Assembly: GCF_022376445.1 (NCBI RefSeq) | Contig: NW_025954962.1 | Location: forward strand, 806,001-870,000 | Origin: Fomitopsis serialis | Taxonomy: Eukaryota; Basidiomycota; Agaricomycetes; Polyporales; Fomitopsidaceae | Direction: 5' to 3' | Length of the DNA: 64,000 bases | Shown here: in pieces, positions 33,757 through 46,047 of the stretch | How positions within the stretch are numbered: the stretch's first letter is position 1 | Layout of the letters: the number at the start of each line of letters is the position of its first letter | The notes under the pieces: generated by a model | What the model was told of the DNA's origin: nothing | The model's input: the letters and a program-made list of their open reading frames with translations, nothing else | Database searches by the model: none | Program-made: the position numbers and the translations under genes

Positions 33757-35620
33757 ATGCCCATCACACTCGACCTCGATGAATGCGCGTCCGACGCCTC
33801 TACGCGGCGTTCCCTCTCCAACCTCTCGCTCTCCGTCGCGAAATGCAAGAAGATCCTGGTCGTGACCGGCGCCGGGATATCGTGCTCATGCGGTATTCCG
33901 GTACGCGTTTTTTGAACTGATCTTTTTTTGCCACGCGTATTCACGTCCAAACGCGTACCTACAGGACTTCCGGTCGTCCGACGGACTGTATGCGCTTGTG
34001 AAACAACAATATCCTGACGTCGTGTTGAAGGGTCGCGACCTCTTCGACGCGTCGCTCTTCCGAGACCCGACCTCAACCTCCGTATTTTATACCTTCATCT
34101 CACAACTCAAACGATCCATCGACAACGCGACCCCTTCGCCCACACACCGATTCCTCAAGACCCTTGATACCAAACGCAAGCTGCTGCGCTCGTATACACA
34201 GAACATTGACGCGCTCGAGGAGAAGGCAGGCCTTCTTGGGAGCTCGAGCAACGAAGTAAAAAACCATGGCAAGGGAAAGGCGAAGATCAGAGTCCGGGAC
34301 GTGCGCAACGTCCAATTACATGGTGATATTCATCGCGTCCGCTGTACATTCTGCAGTGCGGAGTTTCCGTGCACTGTAGAGTACTTGGATGTATTCGACA
34401 CTGGGGCGGCCCCTGACTGCCCGGAGTGTGTTACACGCTGTGAGTATGATGTTCCGCTGCGTTGCTACCATAAGCTCACATAAACGAACAGCGAAAGCTC
34501 GCGTCGCGCGCTCAGCCCGTCCACTCAAGGTCGGCACCTTACGGCCAGCTATTGTCCTTTACGACGAACCCCACCCTCTCGGAGACGACATCGGCAGCAT
34601 GCAGTCCGCGGATATGACGCGGAAGCCCGACATGCTGATCATCATGGGCACGTCGCTCAAGGTGCACGGCTTCAAGAAACTCGTCAAGGGCTTCGCGAAA
34701 GTCGTTCACGAGTCCGCGCCATCTCCCGCCGTAGCGTCCACGTCATCACCAAAGAACGCCAAAGCCTTCGCCGGCAAGGTCGTCTTCGTGAACAAGACCG
34801 CTCCGGGCAGCGAGTGGGACGGGATCATCGACTACCACGTCGTGGGGGAGACGACAAGTGGGCGGAGAGGGTCGTGGAGGAGTGGAAGAAGATGAGGCCT
34901 CCGACTGGGAGGTGCAGAAGAAGCTCACGGCGGCGGGCGATGTCGAGACTGCAGGCGCGTTCAAGGTCACGAAGGAGATCACGAACACTTTCGACGGTGT
35001 AAAAGCAAAAGGTACGTCGTGTCGTAACCCTTCTCGATGCCCGAAACTCAGCCATAATGTCTGCATTAGCCGGTGGTAAGAAGAAAGCGACAGGCAAGCA
35101 AAACGTGCCGCCAGTGGACGATCTCTCTTGGCTCCCTCCATTACCTCCGTCACCACCGCCCTCGCCCGGCAAGCGACGTCAGACCGACTCTCATTATAAT
35201 GGGCATTGCAGCCCATCAAAGAAGAGGGATGCGCGCGCAGATCCTGTCACCTTCGAAGACAGAGGCATGCTCTTCGGGGCACGACCAACCCCAGCGTCGA
35301 GACGGTGTCGACGAATTCGACCTGGGGGAGACAAAGCCTGTACGGAAGCCTCCGAGCAAGACAGGCATGCGAAGAAACCGAGGATGGTCGCAGAAGTCGT
35401 CTTGGAGGCTCGACCGAAGCCGCGGAGGGATGTCGGACGCCCAACACGCTTGAGGCGTAAAGCCCAACCGGACCCTGCATTGTTCACCTATCCACACCAT
35501 CTTGTACTGTATCTTATACTGTATATTTCACGCGCGGACTACGTACGGAGTCGTATATTAGGAGAGCGACACACTCGAGAAGACTGCGAAACGATATGCA
35601 TTGAGAGAGCAATAATGTAA
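33757..35620 (+). CDS. Sirtuin NAD-dependent deacetylase, Hst3/Hst4 type
   Basis: Nuclear class I Sir2-family enzyme; Hst3/Hst4 remove acetyl groups from histone H3 K56. The NAD-binding motif TGAGISCSCGIPDFRSSDGL spans the first intron (about 33901-33963); SYTQNIDALEEKAGL is the second NAD contact; catalytic His lies in VQLHGDIH; the zinc site is formed by CTFC and CPEC; MGTSLKVHGFKKL and VFVNKT complete the Rossmann fold. Further introns lie at about 34440-34491 and 35012-35068. Beyond 34840 the frame slips at the G5 run 34844-34848 and again near 34900, then continues as WAERVVEEWKKM and WEVQKKLTAAGD. The Pro-rich and basic C-terminal tail drifts through several frames, so the stop (35.45-35.62 kb) is uncertain. 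Confidence 0.85.
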
Positions 35621-35672
35621 GTCGAGTACAACAAATACACCGAGAGCGAACGGAAATCCCTGCCCCATAACA

Positions 35673-36363
35673 TCAATCGCTGATCAGCTCAGACACACTC
35701 CAATCCTCGAAGCTGCCGTCGGCAGGTACCGCCGGATGATGAGCGGAATTTTTCGTTGCGAGAGCTCTTTGATGGCGATCTGAAGAGCATCCGTCTCGCC
35801 GTCCAAAGGAACGAGTACAGGAGCGTTCATGCTGCACCACCGTCAGCATCTGTGGTACCGTCGACAGAGTGCCTAGATGTGAACTCACCTAATCTGCAGT
35901 GCTCTTGTCCCGAGTACTCGTGCACGCTCGTACTTGGTCAAGTACGGCGTCGTCACCCTCACTTTATTCGCCTGCCGTTCCCCTTGCAATCCTGCACCGG
36001 TTTGTGCCTCTGCTTGTTGCGAGGGTTCACCATTTGCCATATCTTGGTCCGGTTCCGCGCCATTCGCACCCTCGAAGCCGTTCACTTGGCCATCGCCTTC
36101 TACGGCTTCTGCCTCGCCACCCTCGTTCCCAAGCGCGTCGTAGTTTTCGTCCTGTTGCAGATATGCGCCGAGTTCAGACTCTGCCTATCCCGATACAAGC
36201 GGAAGCACGATGCACGCACGAAAGCGTCTCCATTGAATCTGTCGAATGTGTGCGCTCGTCGAACCGGTCAGTCACTTTGCAATGTAACAAGGACTTACCC
36301 TGGCCCATCGTAGTCATAGTCGTCACCGCCACCGCCACCTCCTCCGTAACCGTCGTCAGACAT
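35673..36363 (-). CDS. RPB6: RNA polymerase I/II/III shared subunit Rpb6 (RPABC2)
   Basis: Small subunit common to all three nuclear RNA polymerases, stabilising the clamp and largest-subunit fold. The N-terminus ([18 protein letters not shown]) is acidic and Gly-rich; a long acidic spacer follows ([20 protein letters not shown]). The conserved core is [27 protein letters not shown], then [19 protein letters not shown] after an intron at about 35826-35886, ending in the typical SVSELISD. A further intron lies near 36195-36295. The C-terminal domain is the part essential for polymerase assembly and appears intact. Confidence 0.93.
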
Positions 36364-37693
36364 CCTGGGTAGGTCTTATTGCAAGATAGAGTACGAAGAG
36401 AGTGTCCGGAGGTGGTGAACGCCGGCAGAATTACTTGAGATCGACTCGGAGGCACCCCGCCACAAATTCGCCACCGGGGACGGCCGTCGGAGTTCGAAGA
36501 GCAGCCATTGTCCCAAGATGGCAGTATGTGGTTCGCGTGTCCAACCGCACTCTCTGTCAAGCATGTAGCACCGCCGCTGTCTTGTTTAGGCCTGAAGGGG
36601 CTAGATTCGCCCTTCTCAAGTTCGCGAGCTCGAACAAAGCTCTCGCATGGCGCGCTCTTACTTATCAGGGGACCGCGGGAGGAAAACGAACGCTCATCCA
36701 TGCGTATCGTTTGTGGCTGTGCGACGGCCTCCACTTTATTGTCTGTTGCGGACCCAGGTGAAGTGACATGAATTCGCCATACGTCCGGGGTCTAGAAGCA
36801 CGTCTTCCCGATCAATGACCCGCTCTCTCGTAGCGGATCTTCATGAGTACGCCCCTTCCTCATGCATCGTTCATTTATCTCATTACATTGTAGGCCCCGA
36901 TATAAATACAGCATGAAATACAGTCCAGTCTATGACAGGGCAATATTGCCGGTGCGCTATTCTGTGCCTTCACCACACAAGCAAACGGTACAGCTGTACT
37001 AGCATAGACCATTTCGTCCGTGCGGTTCGTCGTCGGGGTGAACCGCAGCTACAGAAGCTTTCCAGACGGCTGGTAGCCGCATGGTCCGTCGTAGACGATC
37101 GATGGCCCTTGGCAGCCGGTCAGCCTCCCATGTCCTCAGCTCTTCTCTGAGGACGTCGTGACGTCGACCATGGCTGGAAAGGGCTCCAGAAATCGGTGGA
37201 ATGCAGACATCTCTACGCAACGACACTCCACGTCGTCACGGTAATCATCGCCGCTCGGTCACTTCCTGTGACACACGGACGTGTCTGCAGGTGGAACAGC
37301 TGTAACTGACGGGCATGCATGTCGTCCCTCGTGCTGAGACGTGTGGCCACGCACATTTGCGAGTGATTGCCGTGGGTCGGTGCACAGGACCAGGACGTCG
37401 GTCGCGCCGTGGACACAAAGCCAGGAAAGAACGGGTGGAGCGACGGTACCGGTGGTCCTGTCAATTGCTGACTTGGAGTGAACTCTACCGCGCTCAGCGT
37501 CCGCGCGGCATGTTTGACGTGTCAGACTGCTCGCCGCTTCTGGCCGCCGACTCGCCCGCCTTCTTTTCTGCATTTCACCATTCACCTCTTTATAATTGCC
37601 CGCCAGCCTCGCTTTGCGACGGGGAACACCTTGGCTCTTCCCCCGACACAGCACACGTCTGCTCGTCGGAAAGCTCACGCCTACCCCGACTAT
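36364..37693. other. 1.3 kb intergenic region
   Basis: Divergent region between RPB6 (-) and the RRM gene (+). A TATAAATA sequence at 36901-36908 is followed by only a 29-codon ORF. No RNA gene and no long conserved frame is seen; minus-strand frame 36174-36734 runs antisense through the RPB6 intron and start and is not credible. Confidence 0.45.
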
Positions 37694-40600
37694 ATGCCCT
37701 CCAAGCTCCCGCTCAGAGAACGCGCATGGGGGACGCGTTACGATAGCCTGGGGCCTTCGCCGCCCATATCACCACAGAAGCAAGCATTCCCGACGCCTGT
37801 TACAACGCCCATCAGCCGTCCCACTTCGGTGGACATCAACACTTCAGAACAGGAATTGCCCGCTGCTCACACTCCCTCCGCACACCGACATCCCGAGAAA
37901 ATGCCACATGACGCGAGTGTCTTTGTCGGCAGGTAATGTCATTTTCCATTGTGCTGTCGTCGGTGCTGACTCTATCCGCAGTTTGCCATCCACAGTCGAC
38001 ATCCCAGAACTGACGCGGCTTTTGCGTGAACACCTGTCTCAGCACACTGAAGTAAAAAGCGTCAAAGTCGTGCGCGACCCTCACAAGAATGGCACATGCG
38101 CATTCGTACAATGTCAAGTAAGTCGTAGATGGAGGGCTAGTTGACTATATGCGCATCAATCAGACTCTGACGGAAGATATAGAATGCAGCCACGGCCGCT
38201 CGACTCATAGATGCTCTACGGACGCTCCCACCCCGACCATTCCTGGGCAGGATATTACGATATGAGCCGGCTCGAGCTACAAGGACGCTGCTTATCTCGT
38301 ATCGGTGAGTTTTTTTTCTTTCTTTCTTCGTTTTCCCTCTTATACGCCTCCGCACGGAACGCGCATACAACCAATGACATATCGACATCTACATGTATAT
38401 GGTCACGGTACTCATCATTATATGTCTCTTAGACAGCCTACCAAAGTCGTGAATGTCTCCAGCAGCCAGAACACGTCAGACCAAACGACTCACGAGGACC
38501 ACGGTACCGCCGCATTCCCTACAGCTATGAGAGTTTACCAACCGAACAGCTCGAAGTACGTCCTCCCTGTGAATATATTGTCTTTATTCCGTTGAGCGAA
38601 TGATTACCGCAGATTTCTCGAGATCGTCTACGACGACGAGGCGCGCCACTACAGCATTGATTCATTGACTCAAATCAGCAATGTCGATCTATCGCCTTTC
38701 AGCGGCGATGGTGTACTCATCGATCCCCTGCAGTTCGACGCTGAGGTGCTGTGCTATTCTCCTCTCCTATGTTGTCGTGAGCGTTAATCTGGCCGTAATA
38801 GAATATTCGTGAGATTGTGCTCGCCTTTGGTCCCATTGAGCATTTTGCGGCGTATGTCCCCTTGGCTACTGGTGAGTGACTGAAGTGAGACGGCGACACA
38901 GTGAATCACGCCATCTTTAGAGCTCAATCAAGGCAACGGTCACACAAGCGGGCAACTACTGTTCCCTCGCCCACATGATGGTCCGCGATCCGCGAGCATG
39001 GATCAAAATGTGTGGGAGGCCAAGTGGGAACACCGAAACGATTGCGTCAATGCTCTCATGGTTCGTCGATTGACCTACCTATCTCATTCTTTTCTAATGA
39101 TGGACTTGCATCCCCATACCTTAGACGTTGCGTCGTGTACCATTCCTAAACGTCAGCTGGGCCCATCATGCGGACTCGGCCTTGGCACAGAACACCTATG
39201 CAAGAAGTCCTAGCCCCGCACTGAACACTCGTGACCGCCCCTCTTATGCACAAGCACAGTGCCATTCGACTGGTGGTCTAACGCCTACCCCGCACCAGCA
39301 ACTCTGTGTGGAGACCTCATGCCTTCGTGTTGATGCGATGACCAAGAGACAGGTGCACACTATAACACGCGCTGCGCCTCTTCCGGAGGACGTCACACCG
39401 ACCGCGAAGCCGTGGTCTCTTGCACATGACGCACCTCAGACTTCGCTTCTCGGCTATAATGAAACTGTGCAGAAGGCCGATTCTTACAGCGTTCCTAACG
39501 ACGGTGCAAAGAGCCTGAAGTGGAGCGACTCCGATTTCCCCCCTCTCGATGTCCCGGAAGGAGATGGTCGTACTAGAAAGCGCGGCGAGAGCTCACGCCT
39601 TTCGTGGAACGGTGGTCGACTGCCTTCCAATGGACACGATCTACCGGCGTCACCTGCATCCTCTCTGTCCGTGAACCCATCGACAACACCCGTCAGATCG
39701 CGCTCGCATTCTGGCATTCCTACTGAAGCATCCCCCCTTCGTCGACTTGACCCCGCGGAACCGCATTCGAAACGTACATCCAATGAGAATCCCATCCAGA
39801 TGTCTCCGGATCGTTACGCTGCGCCTCACACACCGAGGTCAGGTCAATTTCCCATTCCCTCGAGTGTACGTCAAGGCGAGGGTGCCTCAGGACATTCCTT
39901 CAGTCACGATAGAGACTTGCAGCACAGCTTCGAGCACACGGATACTCCCAGACGACCCGCTTCGCTAGGTGGCCATGGTCAGGAATGGTTCGCCAGTGAC
40001 AAGCCTCGTGTCGACCCAACCACAGTCTTCGTCGGCGGGCTGGACGTCTACAATGACGACGTGTGGGACGAATCGCATCTCACGGCTATTTTCGCACAGT
40101 ATGGCCGAATAGAAAACATTCAGGTTGTTCGACCCCGTAAGTCGTCTTCATACCCGGCTCGTCATGCGATTTAACCCGTTTGCATTAGTCAGTAAGAAGT
40201 CTGCATTTGCATTCATCAAGTTCAGCGACACGGAGGCCGCGGCAAAGGCCGTGCAGGAGGAGGTCAGTCTCTCTTCAAGGCAGGTATACGGACCTTGTCT
40301 CATCACCATTCGTGCAGCATAATCGCGTTCATAGTGGCCGTCAGATTCGCGTTCAGCTAAGGGATCATAATCCACGCCAGCACAGTCCGTGGCGACAGCC
40401 GCTCGGCAGAGGTAGTTTAATGCCGGGGCTCAACCCATCGCCACTCCGCGCCGACGGATACCGAGACCCAAACTACCCTCGTAATGACTCAATGACAGAG
40501 AGTCCTGGATCGAGAGCGTCTGCTGGTTTTGCTAATCAAGAGCCTGCAAGGCTTAATGTCAAGACGCGAACACCCTTCACATCTCCGGGTCGCTTCAGCA

Positions 40601-41670
40601 GGGCAGATGCTGGAGAGGAGTCTCCTCGAAAGCCCTCTCGGCTCGGCGATCGAGTTTCGGAATCCAACATCTCCTCCCTATCTTCTACTACGACCAGGGT
40701 TTCATTACCTGCCCCTGCGCCAGCGTATGATCATCAATCTCGACAGACTGCGGCCGCCACGCCTTCCACTTCCGTAAGCTCTGTGGGGCCATCTGCCTCC
40801 GTATCTGGGGCAGCGCAACCATTCGCCCTACCGAGCGTCGGTTACTTCGCTCCCCCTTGGGTGCATGCTTATCCTCCTCCTTATCCGTACCCAGTCCCTT
40901 ACATGCACGTCCCGACATATGCACCAGCTATGCCTCCCTCGCATCCTCAGCAGTCTCATCACACCGTAACAGACGCCCCAGGTTCAACGACTTCCCAGCA
41001 TGCATGGTCACCAGCGAACGAGTCGCAGAGGGTACGTCATCATCGCGGTAGACAAATGACGCAGTCTAACATTGTCATCTTAGCCGCTAATTCCCTTCAT
41101 GTCGTATCCGCCCGTGCCTGCGTACAACGACCAAACTCAATCGCAGTCAGCCCAGCCGTATCCTTTCCAGTCACACCAGCAGCCTCCGCTACGACCTACG
41201 GGTTTCATACAAGGACAACATGGCATGCTGATTCCCGTCTATCAGCCCGAAGCTCTCCACCAGTACATGTCGAGTACGGATCAGACTCAACCAACTAGTC
41301 AAGGGCCCGCACCCCCGCCTCACACGTCAACATGGCCGCAACATGCGCAGTATCCCTTCGCTCCTTATCACGCCCCATGCAACATACGGGTCCACGGTCC
41401 TCCCAGCACTCGCAGTCGTACTCGCAGAAAGCCTGGGTGCATACCCCACACGACCTATCTGCATACAACGGGCCGCCGTATCACCACGGTCCACTGCTCC
41501 TGCCACCTTCTGCGTCTATGAGTAGCATGCCTTCGTTCGACGGCACTAATCCTGTTCCTTTCCCCGGCAATATGCGGCATGTGCATCGTAACGGTGGCAT
41601 CTCGTCTCCTAGACGCAGTCATCGACGAGACCATGCACATGCAAGTCCATTTCCCAACCAGCGTGCGTAG
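37694..41670 (+). CDS. Multi-RRM RNA-binding protein with Pro/Gln-rich tail
   Basis: About 1000 residues. RRM1 starts at VFVGSLPSTVDIPEL (about 37920-38000) with RNP1-like GTCAFVQCQ; a second RRM-like unit is spread over 38610-39160 (KFLEIVYDDEARHYSI, IREIVLAFGPIEHFAA, LRRVPFLNVSWAH); the best RRM is at 40010-40370 with TTVFVGGLDVYNDDVWDE, IFAQYGRIENIQVVRP, SAFAFIKFSDTEAAAKAV and SGRQIRVQLRDHNP. A long Pro/Tyr/Gln-rich tail follows (AYPPPYPYPVPYMHVPTYAP). At least eight introns are present. The frame slips once at the C4 run 41373-41376. The arrangement suggests a cytoplasmic mRNA-binding regulator, but I cannot name an orthologue. Confidence 0.85.
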
Positions 41671-42196
41671 GAGCGTTGTAGCCCTCGTCGTCAAATTGCA
41701 ATCATGCAGTATAGGTATCGTCGCACTCACACTTCCTCGATCGCACGCCATGTCGGACTCGATGACTTCATTGCCTTTCACTGTAGCACCTGCACCTTTC
41801 GTCGCCTCCCTAATTGTACCATAGTCCCGGGCCAGTACCCTGCGTGATAATAGAGCGTGCAGTGTTATCTCGCGAACAAGGAGAAATACTGCGAGGCATC
41901 CGCGTCAGCTTGGGGCACACGGGTATGTGGCGGCGATGGCACTAGGCCGAACGCTGAACGTGGTTAACGGAGATCGTAGCAGACGCAGCAGCAGTATTAG
42001 GCCCTGAAACAGACTATATCGGGATCTTGTGAAGTCAAACGGGGAACATCGCTGTCTGCTGTCAGCCCTACTGCGGGCGCGACTCAAATGACAGTCGCCG
42101 ACACAGCCTTGATCATGTATAGGTCTGGATTTTGGACTGACCTGTGTCCGTTGCAGTCGTTCCCCGCCGAACGACCTTGCAAACGAAGGACGTGCC
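41671..42196. other. Intergenic region
   Basis: Promoter region of the lipase gene. A minus-strand frame (41905-42369) overlaps the lipase start and lacks any domain. Nothing else is seen. Confidence 0.45.
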
Positions 42197-43847
42197 ATGG
42201 CGCTGCCAGTGCAACCGGATACTATCCCACTGGTGATCGTCGAAGGCTTCTTCTGCAGCGCCGGCGCGTTTGTATGGGGTAACTTCCACGAACATTCGAA
42301 CCATGCCTGCCGCGCAGGCAGAAGAAGGGATAGGAGAGTCATCTTTGCGCGGTCAGTACATACCATCATGAACTTGAAGCTGCGATGAACCTGCTAACAG
42401 AGAGTGCTACACAGAGTCGGTCCGGTGAGCTCGCTTCATGATCGAGCTTGTGAGTTATACTACTCCCTGGTTGGAGGAACAGGTCAATTGAGTGGACACG
42501 GGATATATGCATCCGCACTTACCGCTCATTGAACAGTCGACTACGGGGACAAACATGCTCGATTACATGGGCACAAACGCTTTGGTCGGACGCATGACAG
42601 AGGGCTATATCCGGAGTGGTCGAAGCAAAGACCGCTTCATTTTCTGGGGCATTCCATGGTAAGTAACCGGGAGAACTTTACGCTTAGCTCTCTGACCGAA
42701 TATCGGGTAGGGTGGGCCGACGATATTGAAGTTACAATGGCTCCTCAAGACCGGCTTCTTCGGTGTTGAGCAGTGCCCTAACATGGTTCTATCTGTGAAC
42801 GCGAGTAAGTATGGGGATTGGGTGGGCACAGTCGATATGTTTACTTACTGCGACTAGTATCATCCCCATTTAGAGGCACACAGCTGGTATACCTTTTAGG
42901 CGAAGACGCGGAGGACGCACCTGCAGTCCGGCGCTTTTCCATGGGCTCCGTGCTCGCCGGCTGCGTCCATATACTAGCATATCTAGCTCCCATCCTACCT
43001 GCGGGGTTGGACATGCACGCACATTCGCGCTCGTTGTCATTCAATGAATCCTCTTTCTCGGTCACACTAAGGCAGCTGTGGCGAAGCGACTGGGCGGAGA
43101 CCGAGGATGCGGCGCCGTTCGACGTCACGTTTCAAGCAGCCCGCCGGAGAGAATCCCAGCTGGAAGGCGCGGTGAATCCAGGGACCTATTACAGAAGCTA
43201 CGTCGCTTCCATGGTGAGGAATCCTGGCGACTCTGCTATCCGCTCGCTAAACATGACTGTCATAGACCGAAGGGTGCCGGCGAGGCTCACCGTACGTACC
43301 ATTGCGCCACTTACTTACCGTACCATTCCTATACTTGTCCTCATGGGCAATGAACCTTTGCGACCGTTCTCTGCTGGGGCCTTTACAGCAGGATACCACG
43401 GGTAGGGTCACCGACGGACTCGGCCAGGAAGGCTGCGTCGAAAGCATGTTCACGGCGAACGACGGCGTCGTCCCCGTCTTCTCCCAATGGCACCCGTTCG
43501 ACTGCAGGTAAGAGAAGCCACCCTCCGTTATGTTATGAAGTCACTTCCGCTACACGGGCATGAGTAATTGATTACCTGTCTTTCGCAGCGAGACAAAGTG
43601 CAGGCACGACGCGTACCCGCTCGACCATAGCCGAAGAAATGCGGACAGGCCTCGCGGCGCCAGAGAGACCGCGCCGCTGCACGAGGACCCAGAGAATGGC
43701 GTCTGGCATGTGTACCACATAGAAGCCGCCCACCACGTCTCGCTCGTGCCGTTCTGGGTGGGGACGTCGAGGCAGAAAGCGTTCTGGAGGGACCTTGGTA
43801 GCTGGTTGTGTGCGATCGATGCCAAGCGTAGTGTAACGCAACCGTGA
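42197..43847 (+). CDS. Alpha/beta-hydrolase lipase resembling bacterial family I.5/I.6
   Basis: Likely triacylglycerol or ester lipase, about 400 residues. The start gives MALPVQPDTIPLVIVEGFFC, with a strand followed by the oxyanion-hole region. Family features follow in order: VDYGDKHARLHGHKRFGRTH, LYPEW, the nucleophile elbow LGHSMGGPTILKLQ (Ser at about 42655, split by an intron), NAISSPFRGTQLVYLL, and near the C-terminus NDGVVPVFSQWHPFDC, which matches the Asp-containing loop of Staphylococcus/Geobacillus lipases, then HIEAAHHVSLVPFW with the catalytic His candidate. Introns at about 42352-42414, 42471-42524, 42661-42711, 42810-42858, 43290-43387 and 43509-43588 maintain one frame. No signal peptide is evident, so it may be intracellular. 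Confidence 0.85.
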
Positions 43848-44466
43848 AATCAACGGACAGTCTAGTACAATCTGTGGGTGGTGTGTGTAAGCGTCGATAC
43901 AAGGATTATCTGCAACTCACCTGCCGTGCCTAGCCGAGACGACCACTGTCTTGATAAAGCGGAGCCGAGACTAGCTTGTACGTCACGCAGAGCAGAAAGG
44001 AACACTCGGACAGAGATAGGGACCAGGAACCAGAACGAAGTGGATTCAAGGGGAATTTCTACGGCGGAACATCCGGAGAGACTCGTACGGATACATGTAT
44101 GTACAACACGACCCGCACGGGGCGGTGTCTACGAGAACGAGGGAAGGCAGGGTCGGGGATCGATGGGGTATGCACGAGTGTCCGAGCTGATGACCAAGAT
44201 GACCAATGTACAGTGGGCGCGGCGGCACGCCGCCGGGGGTATGGACAGATAACATATCGATGTACAGGTGTACAGCATGGACAGATGGGGCATGTCGGGG
44301 TCATGAAAGGCATAAAGTTGCGTCGGACGCGGTCGATTAAGGCGTGACTGGGACTAGGCAAATGCACAGTAGTGTTCAGCGGCAAAACTAGATGGTACAC
44401 TGAGGTGCGCGTCAGGCCGTTGCTGTCAGGGTTGACGAGGGACGCGTACCATTCACACAATATCAC
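43848..44466. other. Convergent intergenic region
   Basis: Between the lipase (+) and the RRM-tailed gene (-). Several 60-130 codon frames exist on both strands but none shows domain or codon support. Confidence 0.5.
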
Positions 44467-46047
44467 TCAAGGCTTCTTGCCCGTGAAGTAGGATAAGCAG
44501 ACACTGCCTACACCCTTGATGTAGACCCGCGCTTGCAGACGACAGACCTAACATCCCAACACCGGTCAGTGCTAATTCCGAGGGGATTTGAATAGCACAT
44601 ACCGTGTCAGCTACCTCGGCTTTCCGGAAGTCGACGTATAGGTTCCCATTGAGCTCGCGCGAAATTGAGTTGACTTCGCCGAATGACTGATGCCAGCAGT
44701 CAATATGCGAATCATCGATCATACTGACCTGTTTGACTTACCTCGCACCACTTCTTGACAGCTTCATATCGCTTTTCGTCCCCGGAGGGATACCGCTGAT
44801 AATCAGTTTCCGTTTACGCTTGTGCCTCGGGCTCGCGATCGCAGCTGACATGCTGCCGAAACTGGGCGTGTTCGCGGATGGTATCTTGAGGGAGAGGGGT
44901 ATCCGGATGCTGTTGGACTTGTCGCGGTCGCGAGCAAGGACCTTCTCAGAGTCTGGCGGGTCGTTCATGTGGGATGCGTCGGTAGGCAGTGACCAGAGGG
45001 AAGGAGAGGAAACAGTAAGGACGGAAGGAGACTGGATGCGGGCAGAGCCAAAGGGCAACTTCCGCGGCGTGCTCGGCGTTTCAAGGGACGTCCTACCGCC
45101 GTTTGACGTGGCAGATGAGCGTGTCGCGGTGGATGAGAGACTGGGACGAGACCGGGGTTCGTCATTCGGTCCTTCCGCGACGGTGGCGACGGGTTCCATT
45201 ACGGGGGGACGCTTGAATCTCCATGTGGGCGGCGATTTAAGCCAGGAAGACGCCTGTTCAGTTGGTTGTGGATCCGTGCGTTCGGACCACGAGGGCGCGT
45301 ACGAAGTCGACAAGCCCGAGGTATATGTACGTGCAGCGCTAGAGTCGCCTCTCGTACGTGCAGACGCTGAGGAAGGCGCCGATCCCTGGTTTGCCGAGAT
45401 TTCAGAGGAGATAGAGGGGCGTCTGGCACCGAACGAGATGTGAAAGTTGCGTAGAGGGGACGGGGACGGGAACCTGCGCTGACCCGAGTGCAGGGGAGAC
45501 CCCTTGCGAGGGGTGGAAGGTGGCGAAGGACGCGGCGTAACGTCCGGAGAGCGCGCAGACGCCTGCGGAGAACGGTCAGTGGGTCTGCCGTCGTGATCAC
45601 GTGATGGCGTACGCACCGCGGACGCGTTCCGCGACAGGCGAAAGGCATCGTTCGCCACGACGTAGCTGTCGGCCGTTAGGCGATCGTCCAGCTCGTGCCT
45701 CATCAGCGGGACACCACTGGACTGCGAGTACGCAAGGTAAGGGAGAGGCTTCGTCCTGGTGGGCGCAAGGTCGTCATCGGTGGTGGTATGCACGATGCGA
45801 TGTTGCTCGCTCAACCAAGCCTCGATGCGGCTCGAGCGGCGTCGGATGTGGGCGACAGCAGGGCGGCTCATAGTGACGGGGGAATCGTTGACTGGGCCTG
45901 CCCCCGTTGCCTGGACGCTTATGCTAGACGACGGGGACAGCGGCGGTTCATCGTAAGTTGCTGTGGTTCAAACGCTGTCAGCTCCTAGAATGTGGACGCG
46001 CTGGCCATGGGAGACTCACCGGAGTAATACATGTAGGGGGGATTCAT
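44467..46047 (-). CDS. Ser/Pro-rich protein with C-terminal RRM-like domain
   Basis: The start at 46047 (MNPPYMYYS) is spliced over about 45965-46024 to a long low-complexity region rich in Ser, Pro, Arg and Thr (45960-44850). The C-terminus forms a compact RRM-like fold: KRKLIISGIPPG, a helix RYEAVKKWCE, SFGEVNSISRELNGNLYVDF, a helix RKAEVADTVCRLQ and a final strand SVCLSYFTGKKP. Introns lie at about 44690-44745 and 44540-44607. Between IPPG and the helix the frame slips by one base at the C4 run 44780-44783, consistent with a missing base. Function unknown; possibly RNA-binding. Confidence 0.75.

Noticed and set aside
36174..36734. 186-codon minus-strand ORF
   Set aside because: Runs through the RPB6 start and first intron and has no recognisable features.
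41905..42369. 154-codon minus-strand ORF
   Set aside because: Overlaps the lipase first exon antisense; no domain.
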